NCBI GenBank assembly: GCA_903952135.1
Contig: CAJBER010000069.1
Coordinates: forward strand, 1 to 44,866
Direction: 5' to 3'
Origin: an uncultured Algoriphagus sp.
Lineage (GTDB): Bacteria; Bacteroidota; Bacteroidia; Cytophagales; Cyclobacteriaceae
Length of the DNA stretch: 44,866 bases
Part shown: in pieces, positions 36,109 to 42,888 of the stretch
Position numbering within the stretch: the stretch's first letter is position 1
Layout of the letters: every line of letters begins with the position of its first letter
Translations under genes and position numbers: made by a program
The notes under the pieces: model-generated
Database searches by the model: none
Seen by the model: only the letters and a program-made list of their open reading frames with translations
Told to the model about the DNA's origin: nothing

Positions 36109-37578
36109 GTGAACTTCAAATCCCACTCGTTTTTCCGCTATTCCCTTCTTTTTGTTTTTTCCTTTTTCTTCTTTGTCTCTTGCCAAGAGCAAGAAGTAGC
36201 CCCCATTTCCAAGGGAGATGATGGGCAGGTCTTTGCTGTTGACACGGAGCAAAGTGAGTTGCCCTACCTAGTCATCGATACGCAGGGAAAAGAGGTACTC
36301 TACGAGCCTGCGGTCCCTGCGACGCTGAAGTTGTACAAACAAAAGAAGTTGGTGCAAACCCAAACCATCACCTTGGAATTCCGAGGCAAAACTTCCTTTC
36401 GACTCTCAGATAAAAAAGGCTACAATGTAGAGACCGTGGATGCTTCTGGTGCCGGGGTGGATGTGTCCTTTTTGGGAATGCCTGTGGAGGAAGATTGGCG
36501 CTTGATCGGGCATGTGGTGAACCTGAAGGAAAAAAGCCTGCAGGACCGAAGTTTGATTTACAATTACCTGGGCTACGAACTATCCCGTCGCATCGGGAAG
36601 TACGCCAGCCGGGGGCAGTTTGTAGAGATTGAGGTGAATGGAGAATACCAGGGGGTCTATTTTTTCTGTGAAAAGCTAAAGCGAGACAGCAAGCGTATTG
36701 ACATCAAGTCACTGAATGCTTCCTCGACCAACTTGACTGGGGGCTATATTTTGAAGATTGACAAGGCGGATGCGGGGCCAGAGCACAGTGGCAAGCCTAA
36801 TTCCTACTTTATGAATAATTGGGAGGACGATGCCCGCTACACGGCTGCCAACAGTTTCCGTAGCCGCTACGACATCTTGAAAAAGGAGATCACCTTCCCA
36901 GCCTATCAGGCCCCCTACCATCCTGATCAGTATTTGGAAACCTACTTCCTCTACGAGTATCCCAAGGCAGAGGAGATCACTGCTGCGCAAAAGACCTACA
37001 TCGCAGGTTATGTGGACCAGTTTGAACGGGCCTTGATCAACGATAATTTCACGGGCACGACACGCACCTATACCAACTTTATGGAGTTGTCTACCTTTGT
37101 GGACTTTTTTATTTTGACCGAGTTGACTCGAAATGTAGATGCGTACCGGATCAGTACTTTTTTACAAAAGGACCGAGATGGAAAGTTGGCCATGGGCCCG
37201 ATTTGGGACATGAACATTGGGTTTGACGAGGGGGGGAGGATTCCGATGAACGATTGGGTGGCCAATTACAACAAGTACGTGGACAAGGATCCCTGGATGG
37301 TGCCTTTCTGGTGGCCGCGTTTGCTAGAGGATCCTGTATTTCGTCAGGCGGTGAAGCTGCGCTGGCAAGCGCTGCGGGGCAATGAACTGAGTTCGGGTGC
37401 CATGCAACAGGTAGTAGACGATGCGGTACAGGTGCTAAACAAGAATGGGGCTGTGGCGCGTAACTACAAACGCTGGGATCAGGGCTTGAGCGTAAATCAC
37501 GATCAGGCTATCCAAAACTTGAAGACCTATTTGACTGCTCGTGCCGCTTGGATGGATGGGAAGATTGGGGCTTGGTAA
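36109..37578 (+). CDS. CotH-kinase-family lipoprotein
   Basis: 489 aa starting at GTG 36109, chosen because it yields the lipoprotein signal SLLFVFSFFFFVSC followed by QEQEV. CotH features: TITLEFRGKTSFRLSDKKGYNVE, DWRLIGHVVNLKEKSLQDRSLIYNYLGYELSRRIGKYASR, FVEIEVNGEYQGVYFFCEKLKRD, FILTELTRNVDAYRISTFL and LAMGPIWDMNIGFDEGG. These correspond to the kinase-like core and its Asp-containing metal loop. CotH proteins are atypical protein kinases in spore coats; in Bacteroidota they are surface lipoproteins of unclear role. Stands alone between moaC-moaB and tRNA-Asn. Confidence 0.88.
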   Translation: MNFKSHSFFRYSLLFVFSFFFFVSCQEQEVAPISKGDDGQVFAVDTEQSELPYLVIDTQGKEVLYEPAVPATLKLYKQKKLVQTQTITLEFRGKTSFRLSDKKGYNVETVDASGAGVDVSFLGMPVEEDWRLIGHVVNLKEKSLQDRSLIYNYLGYELSRRIGKYASRGQFVEIEVNGEYQGVYFFCEKLKRDSKRIDIKSLNASSTNLTGGYILKIDKADAGPEHSGKPNSYFMNNWEDDARYTAANSFRSRYDILKKEITFPAYQAPYHPDQYLETYFLYEYPKAEEITAAQKTYIAGYVDQFERALINDNFTGTTRTYTNFMELSTFVDFFILTELTRNVDAYRISTFLQKDRDGKLAMGPIWDMNIGFDEGGRIPMNDWVANYNKYVDKDPWMVPFWWPRLLEDPVFRQAVKLRWQALRGNELSSGAMQQVVDDAVQVLNKNGAVARNYKRWDQGLSVNHDQAIQNLKTYLTARAAWMDGKIGAW

Positions 37579-37693
37579 GGGAAGATTTACGGTTTTGTAA
37601 TTTTGTTTTTGGAGCTTGGAAGCAAATAAGTCATTGACTGCGAAGCAGAACCTCGAAAAGGGAAAGAAAAGCAAAGTTTTTTTACATCCTGCA

Positions 37694-37725
37694 TTTGGAA
37701 AAAATATCTCCTAGGTCTACATTTG
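37694..37725 (+). promoter_or_regulatory. Promoter of tRNA-Asn
   Basis: TTTG (37694-37697), 20-nt spacer, TACATTTG (37718-37725): a full match to the Bacteroidota TTTG-N19-21-TAnnTTTG pattern. Predicted start near 37732, leaving a leader of about 47 nt before the tRNA. Confidence 0.75.
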
Positions 37726-37778
37726 CAACACGATTCCCGAAAGGGTGCGTCATAACCATCCCCGGTAGGGGTAAAAAT

Positions 37779-37852
37779 TCCTCCTTAGCTCAGCTGGTTA
37801 GAGCACATGACTGTTAATCATGGGGTCCCTGGTTCGAGCCCAGGAGGGGGAG
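37779..37852 (+). tRNA. tRNA-Asn (anticodon GTT)
   Basis: 74 nt cloverleaf. Acceptor arms TCCTCCT (37779-37785) and AGGGGGA (37845-37851) pair with one T-G wobble. The D-arm begins TAGCTCAGC. The anticodon stem CATGA/TCATG encloses the loop with GTT at 37813-37815. The T-arm is CCTGG-TTCGAGC-CCAGG. Discriminator is G37852; CCA is not encoded. GTT reads Asn codons. Confidence 0.95.
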
Positions 37853-37853
37853 C
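37837..37853 (+). repeat. tRNA-side copy of 17-bp direct repeat (att-like)
   Basis: AGCCCAGGAGGGGGAGC spans the T-loop end to one base past the tRNA 3' end. An identical copy is at 39235-39251. The 1,398-bp period contains the complete Fic gene. tRNA 3'-end duplication is the usual scar of site-specific integration, but no integrase is present. Confidence 0.6.
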
Positions 37854-37856
37854 TTA

Positions 37857-37884
37857 AAACCTTGCAGAAATGCAGGGTTTTTTT
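37857..37884 (+). terminator. Terminator of tRNA-Asn
   Basis: AAACCTTGCA / TGCAGGGTTT stem (one G-T pair) with a GAAA loop, followed by T's to 37884. Confidence 0.85.
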
Positions 37885-37887
37885 GTG

Positions 37888-37931
37888 CCCTACTGGGTCC
37901 CGATGCAACGAAGTGAAATCGGGAAGCCCAG
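37888..37931. repeat. Hairpin repeat, copy 1
   Basis: A 44-nt element folding as CTGGG.TCCCGAT ... ATCGGGA..CCCAG around a 13-nt loop (GCAACGAAGTGAA). A second copy with four substitutions is at 39198-39241, inverted base changes breaking part of the stem. The two bracket the Fic gene. Confidence 0.7.
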
Positions 37932-37969
37932 TAAATTGACTTAAGTAGTTGAACTCCTCCGACAGCGGG

Positions 37970-39079
37970 CTAAAGTTTATCAAAATTTAGGTGATATCTG
38001 GTAGACCGTCCTTGCCCCTGAACAAGTAGGGCACCTACCTGAACAAGATCCGCTAGATGTCTTGTAGCCGTTGCTTTAGACACGCGGGTTAATCGACTGT
38101 ATTTAGATGCAGTCATACCGCCTTCAAATCCTGAAGGTCCTTCAGAAAACATCCGTTGAATCACTTTAAGTTGCATAGGGTTTAATTGCTTCGAATAGTG
38201 ATCAAAATACTTCGATTTTAAGAGTGTGAAATCGACCGTTTTTTGAGCAAACTTTAGCCCTTCAACGATGATGTTGACGAAGTATCTAATCCATTCAGAT
38301 AGTTCGTTACCACGTTGGGCCTTTTCAAGCTGCCTGTAGTATTCGTTTTTGTTTTGCTCTATCGTGTGGGACAAACTGGCCAATCCAGGGTAACCCGTGG
38401 TTTGTGCAAGTGCCTTTTCGGCAATGGCACGACCAATTCTACCGTTGCCATCTTCGAAAGGGTGTATCGTTTCAAAGTACAGGTGGGCTATTGCGGCACG
38501 CACCGGTGCGTGGACAAGGGCATGAGATCCATCGGGTGCGGTGTCATTAAACCACTGTATAAATGCATTCATCTCGTCTTCAAGATTAGCCGATGGCGGT
38601 GCTTCAAAATGCACACGTTCAAACCCAATGGCTCCAGATACAATCTGCATGGGCTCCTGGTGTGTTCGCCAACGACCTATTTCCAACGTTTTTTCATGTG
38701 CTAGTAATGAAGCGTGCCATTCGAGTAACATGGCTTTTGAGAGGGGTAAATCAAAAGTTTTTCGAGCCGAAACTAAGACTTGCGCGATGCCGACTGCTCT
38801 TTGGTCTTTACTGTGCTCACGAACGTCTAAACCGAGTTGCTTCCGAATGGAAGAGGCTACATCAGCCCTACTGATAAACTCGCCTTCGATCTCCGAGGTT
38901 TTAATGGCTTCAGAAATCAGAAGTTCACTAATGGACTCTTCACGCTCCATCTCCTTTAAACTCCTGAGCGCACCTTCTAACTTACCAGCATGCTGTAGAT
39001 AGAAGAATAGCAACTCCTCAATATCATGGATACTATAGTGGAAGTTAGGCCAGTCTTGTTGTTGCCAATTATACCTCAT
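37970..39079 (-). CDS. Fic-family protein with N-terminal inhibitory motif and C-terminal winged helix
   Basis: 369 aa. The N-terminal helical part (YNWQQQDWPNFHYSIHDIEELL) contains the class II inhibitory helix motif TSEIEG (61-66). The Fic core has HPFEDGNGRIGR (206-217) with catalytic His206, plus the upstream flap region. The C-terminus (about 320-369) is a winged helix-turn-helix (MTASKYSRLTRVSKATATRHLADLVQVGALLVQG). Fic enzymes transfer AMP or other nucleotide moieties to protein side chains; the motif implies intramolecular auto-inhibition. The DNA-binding tail and the TGAGCCG sites at its own start suggest autoregulation. It is flanked by the tRNA-derived repeats and looks horizontally acquired. 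Confidence 0.92.
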   Translation of the reverse strand: MRYNWQQQDWPNFHYSIHDIEELLFFYLQHAGKLEGALRSLKEMEREESISELLISEAIKTSEIEGEFISRADVASSIRKQLGLDVREHSKDQRAVGIAQVLVSARKTFDLPLSKAMLLEWHASLLAHEKTLEIGRWRTHQEPMQIVSGAIGFERVHFEAPPSANLEDEMNAFIQWFNDTAPDGSHALVHAPVRAAIAHLYFETIHPFEDGNGRIGRAIAEKALAQTTGYPGLASLSHTIEQNKNEYYRQLEKAQRGNELSEWIRYFVNIIVEGLKFAQKTVDFTLLKSKYFDHYSKQLNPMQLKVIQRMFSEGPSGFEGGMTASKYSRLTRVSKATATRHLADLVQVGALLVQGQGRSTRYHLNFDKL

Positions 39080-39132
39080 GAGCCGATTCGAACTTATTTA
39101 CGGCTCAAATATAGTAAAAATATGAGCCGATT
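39079..39132 (-). promoter_or_regulatory. fic promoter with three regularly spaced TGAGCCG sites
   Basis: TGAGCCG occurs at 39079-39085, its complement CGGCTCA at 39101-39107, and TGAGCCG again at 39123-39129, each exactly 22 bp from the next. The first overlaps the fic start codon. The minus strand reads TATATTTG (39106-39113), a TAnnTTTG -7 box overlapping the middle site. A repressor bound here would block transcription; the Fic protein's own winged helix is the obvious candidate (inference). Confidence 0.65.
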
Positions 39133-39197
39133 TAAACTAATTAGCAACTCATCAGCTAGTGTAAGGTTCCCTAAATTGAACCATTCAAAAGTTTATT

Positions 39198-39241
39198 CCC
39201 TATTGGGTCCCGCTGCAACGAAGTGCAATCGAGAAGCCCAG
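39198..39241. repeat. Hairpin repeat copy 2 joined to tRNA tail
   Basis: Copy of the 37888-37931 element. Its last CCCAG runs directly into the tRNA-Asn 3' tail, so the 17-bp repeat (39235-39251) overlaps its end. This junction is what one expects from recombination through the shared CCCAG. Confidence 0.65.
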
Positions 39242-39251
39242 GAGGGGGAGC
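39235..39251 (+). repeat. Distal copy of the tRNA-Asn 3'-end repeat
   Basis: Identical 17 bp to 37837-37853. It marks the far end of the Fic-carrying segment. Confidence 0.6.
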
Positions 39252-39255
39252 AAGC

Positions 39256-39425
39256 GGTCCGCCGCGGCGGATTGGATCAGGAGGCTATCGGATTTAGATC
39301 TGCTTCATCTGCGTGAGAAAAAATAGCTCGCATCCTCCACGGCGGACTTAAAGACGCGAAGCCAGTCCGCCGCGGCGGACCCGTAATTCTGCGGGGCAGG
39401 CCCGCCTGCGGCAGGCAGGCGGATA
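39256..39425. repeat. REP-like GC palindrome cluster
   Basis: Contains GTCCGCCGCGGCGGA (near 39258 and 39366), a degenerate CTCCACGGCGGAC (39337), CCCGTA-ATTC-TGCGGG (near 39379) and a CCTGCGGCAGG palindrome (near 39405). Non-coding and far more GC-rich than the flanking Fic genes. Confidence 0.7.
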
Positions 39426-39474
39426 AATACTTCGTCTTCGTCAAAATGATGGGTGTTTCCAATACTTGCTGCTA

Positions 39475-40353
39475 TCATTCTTCGTAGTAATAGGAATAGT
39501 CTATGCCTTTCATAAACATTTCCCTGTCATTAATCTTAGCAGTTAATGCGGTTTCTAAAAGTTGCTTTAAAACGCTACTATCAACTGTACTAATAATCAT
39601 AGCGTTCATGTAATTCTCTTTGCTGATTTTGCTCCAATCCACACATTTTTTCAGGTGTTTTTTGAGCATCATGTCCAGCCATATTCTTGTACTTCTGCCA
39701 TTGCCTTCCATAAAAGGATGTGCCTTGTTCATTTCGGTATATTTCAAACAAATTTCATCCCAGGTGGCTTGTGGTAGTTCATCAATTTTTTGCAGCGTGC
39801 TTTTTAGATGTTGTGCATAGACAAACTGGTAACCGCCTTTTGAAATACTTTTTTCTCGGATTTGCCCAGCAAAATCATACAAGCCCCCAAACAAATACGC
39901 GTGTATTTGTTGCAAACCCTTGCTCGTGCCTATTTCAAAGTCATTAATTAAATTGCTTTCAAAAAGTGTATATGCTTTTTTCTTGCTTTGCCCATCTATG
40001 CTGGTATCGCTGTATAAAAACCAATCCAAAAACTTGATTACCCGATTGTTGGGAAAATGTTTTGCCAAGGCAATTATACCGGCGCTATCTAAAGTGTCTG
40101 TTGCGTATTTTTTGCCATCTGCCGCCATGAATTTCAGTTGGGTAGTGGCACTAACCAACTGATTATTTTCTTTTTTTAGTTTGGCTTTTAGGTATTTCCA
40201 ATAGTTGCGGACCTTGGCATAGTCCGGTTCTTCGTTTAGGACCCCCACAATATCCAACACGTTAAACCACCATTTGGAATGTTTATCATCCCAAACAGCC
40301 CGTACCTCTCGGTCATTGAAAAAACGGATGGATAGTTTTGGTTGTGCTTTCAT
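39475..40353 (-). CDS. BRO-N-like domain fused to Fic domain
   Basis: 292 aa from ATG at 40353 (MKAQPKLSIRFF); an in-frame ATG at 40392 would add 13 residues. Residues about 5-110 resemble phage antirepressor BRO-N domains (SIRFFNDREVRAVWDDKHSKWWFNVLDIVGVL, TDTLDSAGIIALAKHFPNNRVIKFLDWF). Residues about 125-260 are a Fic domain with HPFMEGNGRSTR (212-223), the full HPFx(D/E)GNGRxxR motif, and the Doc-like GQIREKSISKGG region. No inhibitory (S/T)xxxE(G/N) helix is apparent before the core, unlike the neighbouring Fic. It is AT-rich relative to the sulfatase and CotH genes. Likely an accessory or phage-related gene. Confidence 0.85.
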   Translation of the reverse strand: MKAQPKLSIRFFNDREVRAVWDDKHSKWWFNVLDIVGVLNEEPDYAKVRNYWKYLKAKLKKENNQLVSATTQLKFMAADGKKYATDTLDSAGIIALAKHFPNNRVIKFLDWFLYSDTSIDGQSKKKAYTLFESNLINDFEIGTSKGLQQIHAYLFGGLYDFAGQIREKSISKGGYQFVYAQHLKSTLQKIDELPQATWDEICLKYTEMNKAHPFMEGNGRSTRIWLDMMLKKHLKKCVDWSKISKENYMNAMIISTVDSSVLKQLLETALTAKINDREMFMKGIDYSYYYEE

Positions 40354-40770
40354 TCCTTGTTTTCCCGTTGCTTTATAGGCTAATCCTCGCATTTCAATGC
40401 CGCCACAGCAGGAGCTTTTCGGTTGATTAAAAGGCTATTTTTTGAATTCTTATAGTTAAAGGTTGCGATTTTTTTTCATCCTTTCCAAAGCGTTTTAAGT
40501 CTTTAGGGCAGGTTTCCGCCGCGGCAGGCTAGTTTTCCTTACTTCTTCCTTCTTCACTTAGCGTTGGGCATTCGATATTGGGGAAGTATCCTGCCTTCCG
40601 CAGCGGATAGGCTAGAAGCGAGAGAAAAAAAGAATAAGTCTCGCAAAGACGCAAAGCCGCAAAGGCCTCCGGCTGTCAGGCTAGTTTTCCCCAATCTTCA
40701 TTCTTCACTCAGCGTTGGACATTCTACATTTGGAAAAATGTCGTATTTGGTAGTTTATCAAGTTCACCTT
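40354..40770. repeat. Repeat-bearing spacer
   Basis: No gene seen. Two imperfect direct copies of a 55-nt element lie at 40527-40581 and 40679-40733, both starting GGCTAGTTTTCC and containing TTCTTCACT(T/C)AGCGTTGG. Between them are a CGCAAAG-type element with GCCGCAAAGG at 40656-40665 and degenerate CCGCGGCGG palindromes near 40518 and 40592. Confidence 0.6.
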
Positions 40771-40932
40771 CTACTCCAATGGCTTCTTTTGTTTGATCTG
40801 TTCTAAGAACAGAATTTGTTGCTCTTTGGTCATTGCCTTAAAAAGAATCCGTTCCTCCATCGGAACCTTGTTCTTTACCTCTTCCATCATTTTGATTCTG
40901 AGCATCATTTCGGCCTTCTCTATTTCCTTCAT
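40771..40932 (-). CDS. Small charged protein, 53 aa (hypothetical)
   Basis: ATG at 40932 to TAG at 40771-40773 gives a 53-aa product, MKEIEKAEMMLRIKMMEEVK at the N-terminus, then KNKVPMEERILFKAMTKEQQ and ILFLEQIKQKKPLE. It is highly helical, one third charged, and has six Met. It is free of the repeat sequences on its left and ends 38 bp after the neighbouring lipoprotein stop on the same strand. No family recognised. The protein-like composition supports coding, but no homology check was possible. Confidence 0.5.
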   Translation of the reverse strand: MKEIEKAEMMLRIKMMEEVKNKVPMEERILFKAMTKEQQILFLEQIKQKKPLE

Positions 40933-40970
40933 ATATTTCTTTTAAATGTAAGTATCTCTAAAGCAAAAAC

Positions 40971-41471
40971 TTAGTAGCTCAAGTCGAAAATCTGATAACG
41001 CGTAAACTCCCAGAGCTGCCCCGAGCTACCTACACAGCCATCCAGTGTGTTCAGGGTATCGTACTTGCCGGCGAGCTGCTGGTAGTAGGGGATTTTGTTT
41101 TTTGGGTCTTTTTCCGACAAGCCCAGCAGCGCATAGTAACGCACATTGGGGGAGGGGTGGCGAAGGAGTAGGGCCAACTCCTCCAAGCTCGCCTGCTGCT
41201 GCAGCGCCTCGTAGGCTTGGTACACCTCTGAAAAGCTTCCCGAAAAACCGACTTGCTGGCTTTCCACTTGTTCCTGCATCGCTAAGTAGTGAGTTAAGGT
41301 ATTCAACTGCTGGTTTCCGAGGAACTTGACCTCGGGCTTGGTTCCCTCGAGAACCACCAAAGGCTTACAGGTATGTGGGTACCTTAGGTGACAGGGAATA
41401 TCGGGCGGTACTTCTTTTACTTCCTGACAAGAAGCGAGAAATAGCATGAGAAAAAAGAGGGAGCGATGCAT
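40971..41471 (-). CDS. Small lipoprotein with HEAT-like repeat
   Basis: 166 aa. Lipoprotein signal MHRSLFFLMLFLASC then QEVKEV. A single HEAT-like helix pair is visible (LEELALLLRHPSPNVRYYALLGLSEKDP). The N-terminal half has two Cys (CHLRYPHTCK). Function unknown; it may be a surface adaptor. Same strand as the 53-aa gene downstream. Confidence 0.75.
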   Translation of the reverse strand: MHRSLFFLMLFLASCQEVKEVPPDIPCHLRYPHTCKPLVVLEGTKPEVKFLGNQQLNTLTHYLAMQEQVESQQVGFSGSFSEVYQAYEALQQQASLEELALLLRHPSPNVRYYALLGLSEKDPKNKIPYYQQLAGKYDTLNTLDGCVGSSGQLWEFTRYQIFDLSY

Positions 41472-41521
41472 ACCCTTCCCAACGGATTTTGCGCCAACTT
41501 ATTTTAAGCCAAAAGCATTTT

Positions 41522-41548
41522 GTCAACTGTTAACGGTCCACGGTCCAC
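41522..41548. repeat. GTNNAC heptad array (four units), left arm
   Basis: GTCAAC, GTTAAC, GTCCAC, GTCCAC start at 41522, 41529, 41536 and 41543. The last 13 bases are the perfect inverted complement of 41628-41640. Confidence 0.75.
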
Positions 41549-41613
41549 AGCAAATCCTGCTCTACTTTGAAATTTGTCGTGAATTGCAAGTTTTATTTGA
41601 ATTCCAAATTGCA

Positions 41614-41640
41614 GTCGACCGTCGACCGTGGACCGTGGAC
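41614..41640. repeat. GTNNAC heptad array (four units), right arm
   Basis: GTCGAC, GTCGAC, GTGGAC, GTGGAC start at 41614, 41621, 41628 and 41635. With 41536-41548 it forms a 13-bp stem around a 79-nt loop, between two divergent genes. Confidence 0.75.
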
Positions 41641-41702
41641 TATTTCTTACCTCAGCAATACTAAAAATACCAGGTGTCCGTTTACTTTTCTCTTGCCCAC
41701 TT

Positions 41703-42818
41703 ATGCTCACTCAATTGGACCTTATTTTGGATTGCTTTGCCCGTCGGGATCGACTGGGCCTGGAGGACTTGCTCTCTCCAGAATACACCTATTACGAGGT
41801 GTCTAAGGACAATTTTCTAGATCGCCTGGAGGATTTCTGGCAGGAATGGGAAGCATCCTCCTCGCTCACCGACCCACTGCAAGTGATCCTCGGTTCCTGC
41901 TGCAACAAAGCCTGCCAAAACCACCTTGGCAAGTCTGCTTACCAATTTCGCTCCCCCGATGGCAAATGCCTGGATCTGCGCTTTGTGCTGGTTCCCAATC
42001 CCTGCGGAGGCTATGTGGTCAAAGACATCTACCCCTGTCATCAGCTGCTCACGTTCGAGCGAGTGGAGGGCCCGGACAGCCTGCTAACCTTCTGGGTCTA
42101 CGAGGACGACAAGCGCGGTACAGAGCTTCCGGAAAACTACCCCATCCTGCTCCACCAAGCGCAAGAAGGGTTGGCCAACTGGAAGGAATTGATTGGCCAT
42201 GGCCCGGTTGATTTTTCCCAACTCCACGACTGGCTGCATCGCTACGAGGTCACCTACCACGACTGCGGAGAATGGATCGACCTTGGGGAGATTGTCTGGA
42301 GATGGGATGGGTTTCTCCGAACTTACCATGACGTGGAACTCTTTGTCTCCTTTGTGGAAGAATTTGAAGCCGACCTGATCTGCTTCCAAGTGGGGGACTT
42401 TCTCGGCCTTCCGGAGGAGAAAATGATCCCCCTGATCTTGGATATCGAGCGGCGGATGGAGCTCCGCTACACGGTGATTCATGGCACGGATTTTGACATG
42501 GTGGACCACACCGATTTTGGAAAGCTGTGCATCAACTGCCGGACTTCGCTCACTCTGAAAGGCGACTTGATTCGGGTCCTGATGGACTTTCGAAGCTGGT
42601 TTGCCCAGGAGCGAAGTAGGCTCCTGTCCAAGTACTTTTCACTCACTGCTGGGGAGCGAGATGCCTTTCTGGAGACGGCCGAGAGCCCTTTTCAGCTGTA
42701 CCAGGTAGGCACGATGCTCTCCTTCCACCTCCAAACGCGCGAACGCTTTCGCAAGCAAGGAGTTTTTATTCCTTTTTACCCTGGAGGGGAGAGTAACCTT
42801 GTTTTTCCCTCGGAGTAG
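41703..42818 (+). CDS. Hypothetical cytoplasmic protein, 371 aa
   Basis: Start ATG at 41703 (MLTQLDLILDCFARRDRLGLED); the frame also extends to a GTG within the repeat arm at 41628, which is unlikely. Acidic, Trp- and Tyr-rich, with no signal or membrane segment. Cys-rich patches SCCNKACQNH (about 69-78) and LCINCRTS (about 278-285) could bind metal, and one long helical region follows (IRVLMDFRSWFAQERSRLL). No family recognised. It sits upstream of the M28 peptidase on the same strand (70-bp gap). Confidence 0.7.
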   Translation: MLTQLDLILDCFARRDRLGLEDLLSPEYTYYEVSKDNFLDRLEDFWQEWEASSSLTDPLQVILGSCCNKACQNHLGKSAYQFRSPDGKCLDLRFVLVPNPCGGYVVKDIYPCHQLLTFERVEGPDSLLTFWVYEDDKRGTELPENYPILLHQAQEGLANWKELIGHGPVDFSQLHDWLHRYEVTYHDCGEWIDLGEIVWRWDGFLRTYHDVELFVSFVEEFEADLICFQVGDFLGLPEEKMIPLILDIERRMELRYTVIHGTDFDMVDHTDFGKLCINCRTSLTLKGDLIRVLMDFRSWFAQERSRLLSKYFSLTAGERDAFLETAESPFQLYQVGTMLSFHLQTRERFRKQGVFIPFYPGGESNLVFPSE

Positions 42819-42888
42819 GCAGCCTCCCTTTTTGTTGCCATGATTCTTTTTCGCGTACCCTTTTTAGTTCAAGTCTTTTTCCCCATTT

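Noticed and set aside
37853-39251. Search for an integrase or transposase inside the tRNA-flanked segment
   Set aside because: Only the Fic gene is encoded; no recombinase motif is visible on either strand, so the element cannot be called autonomous.
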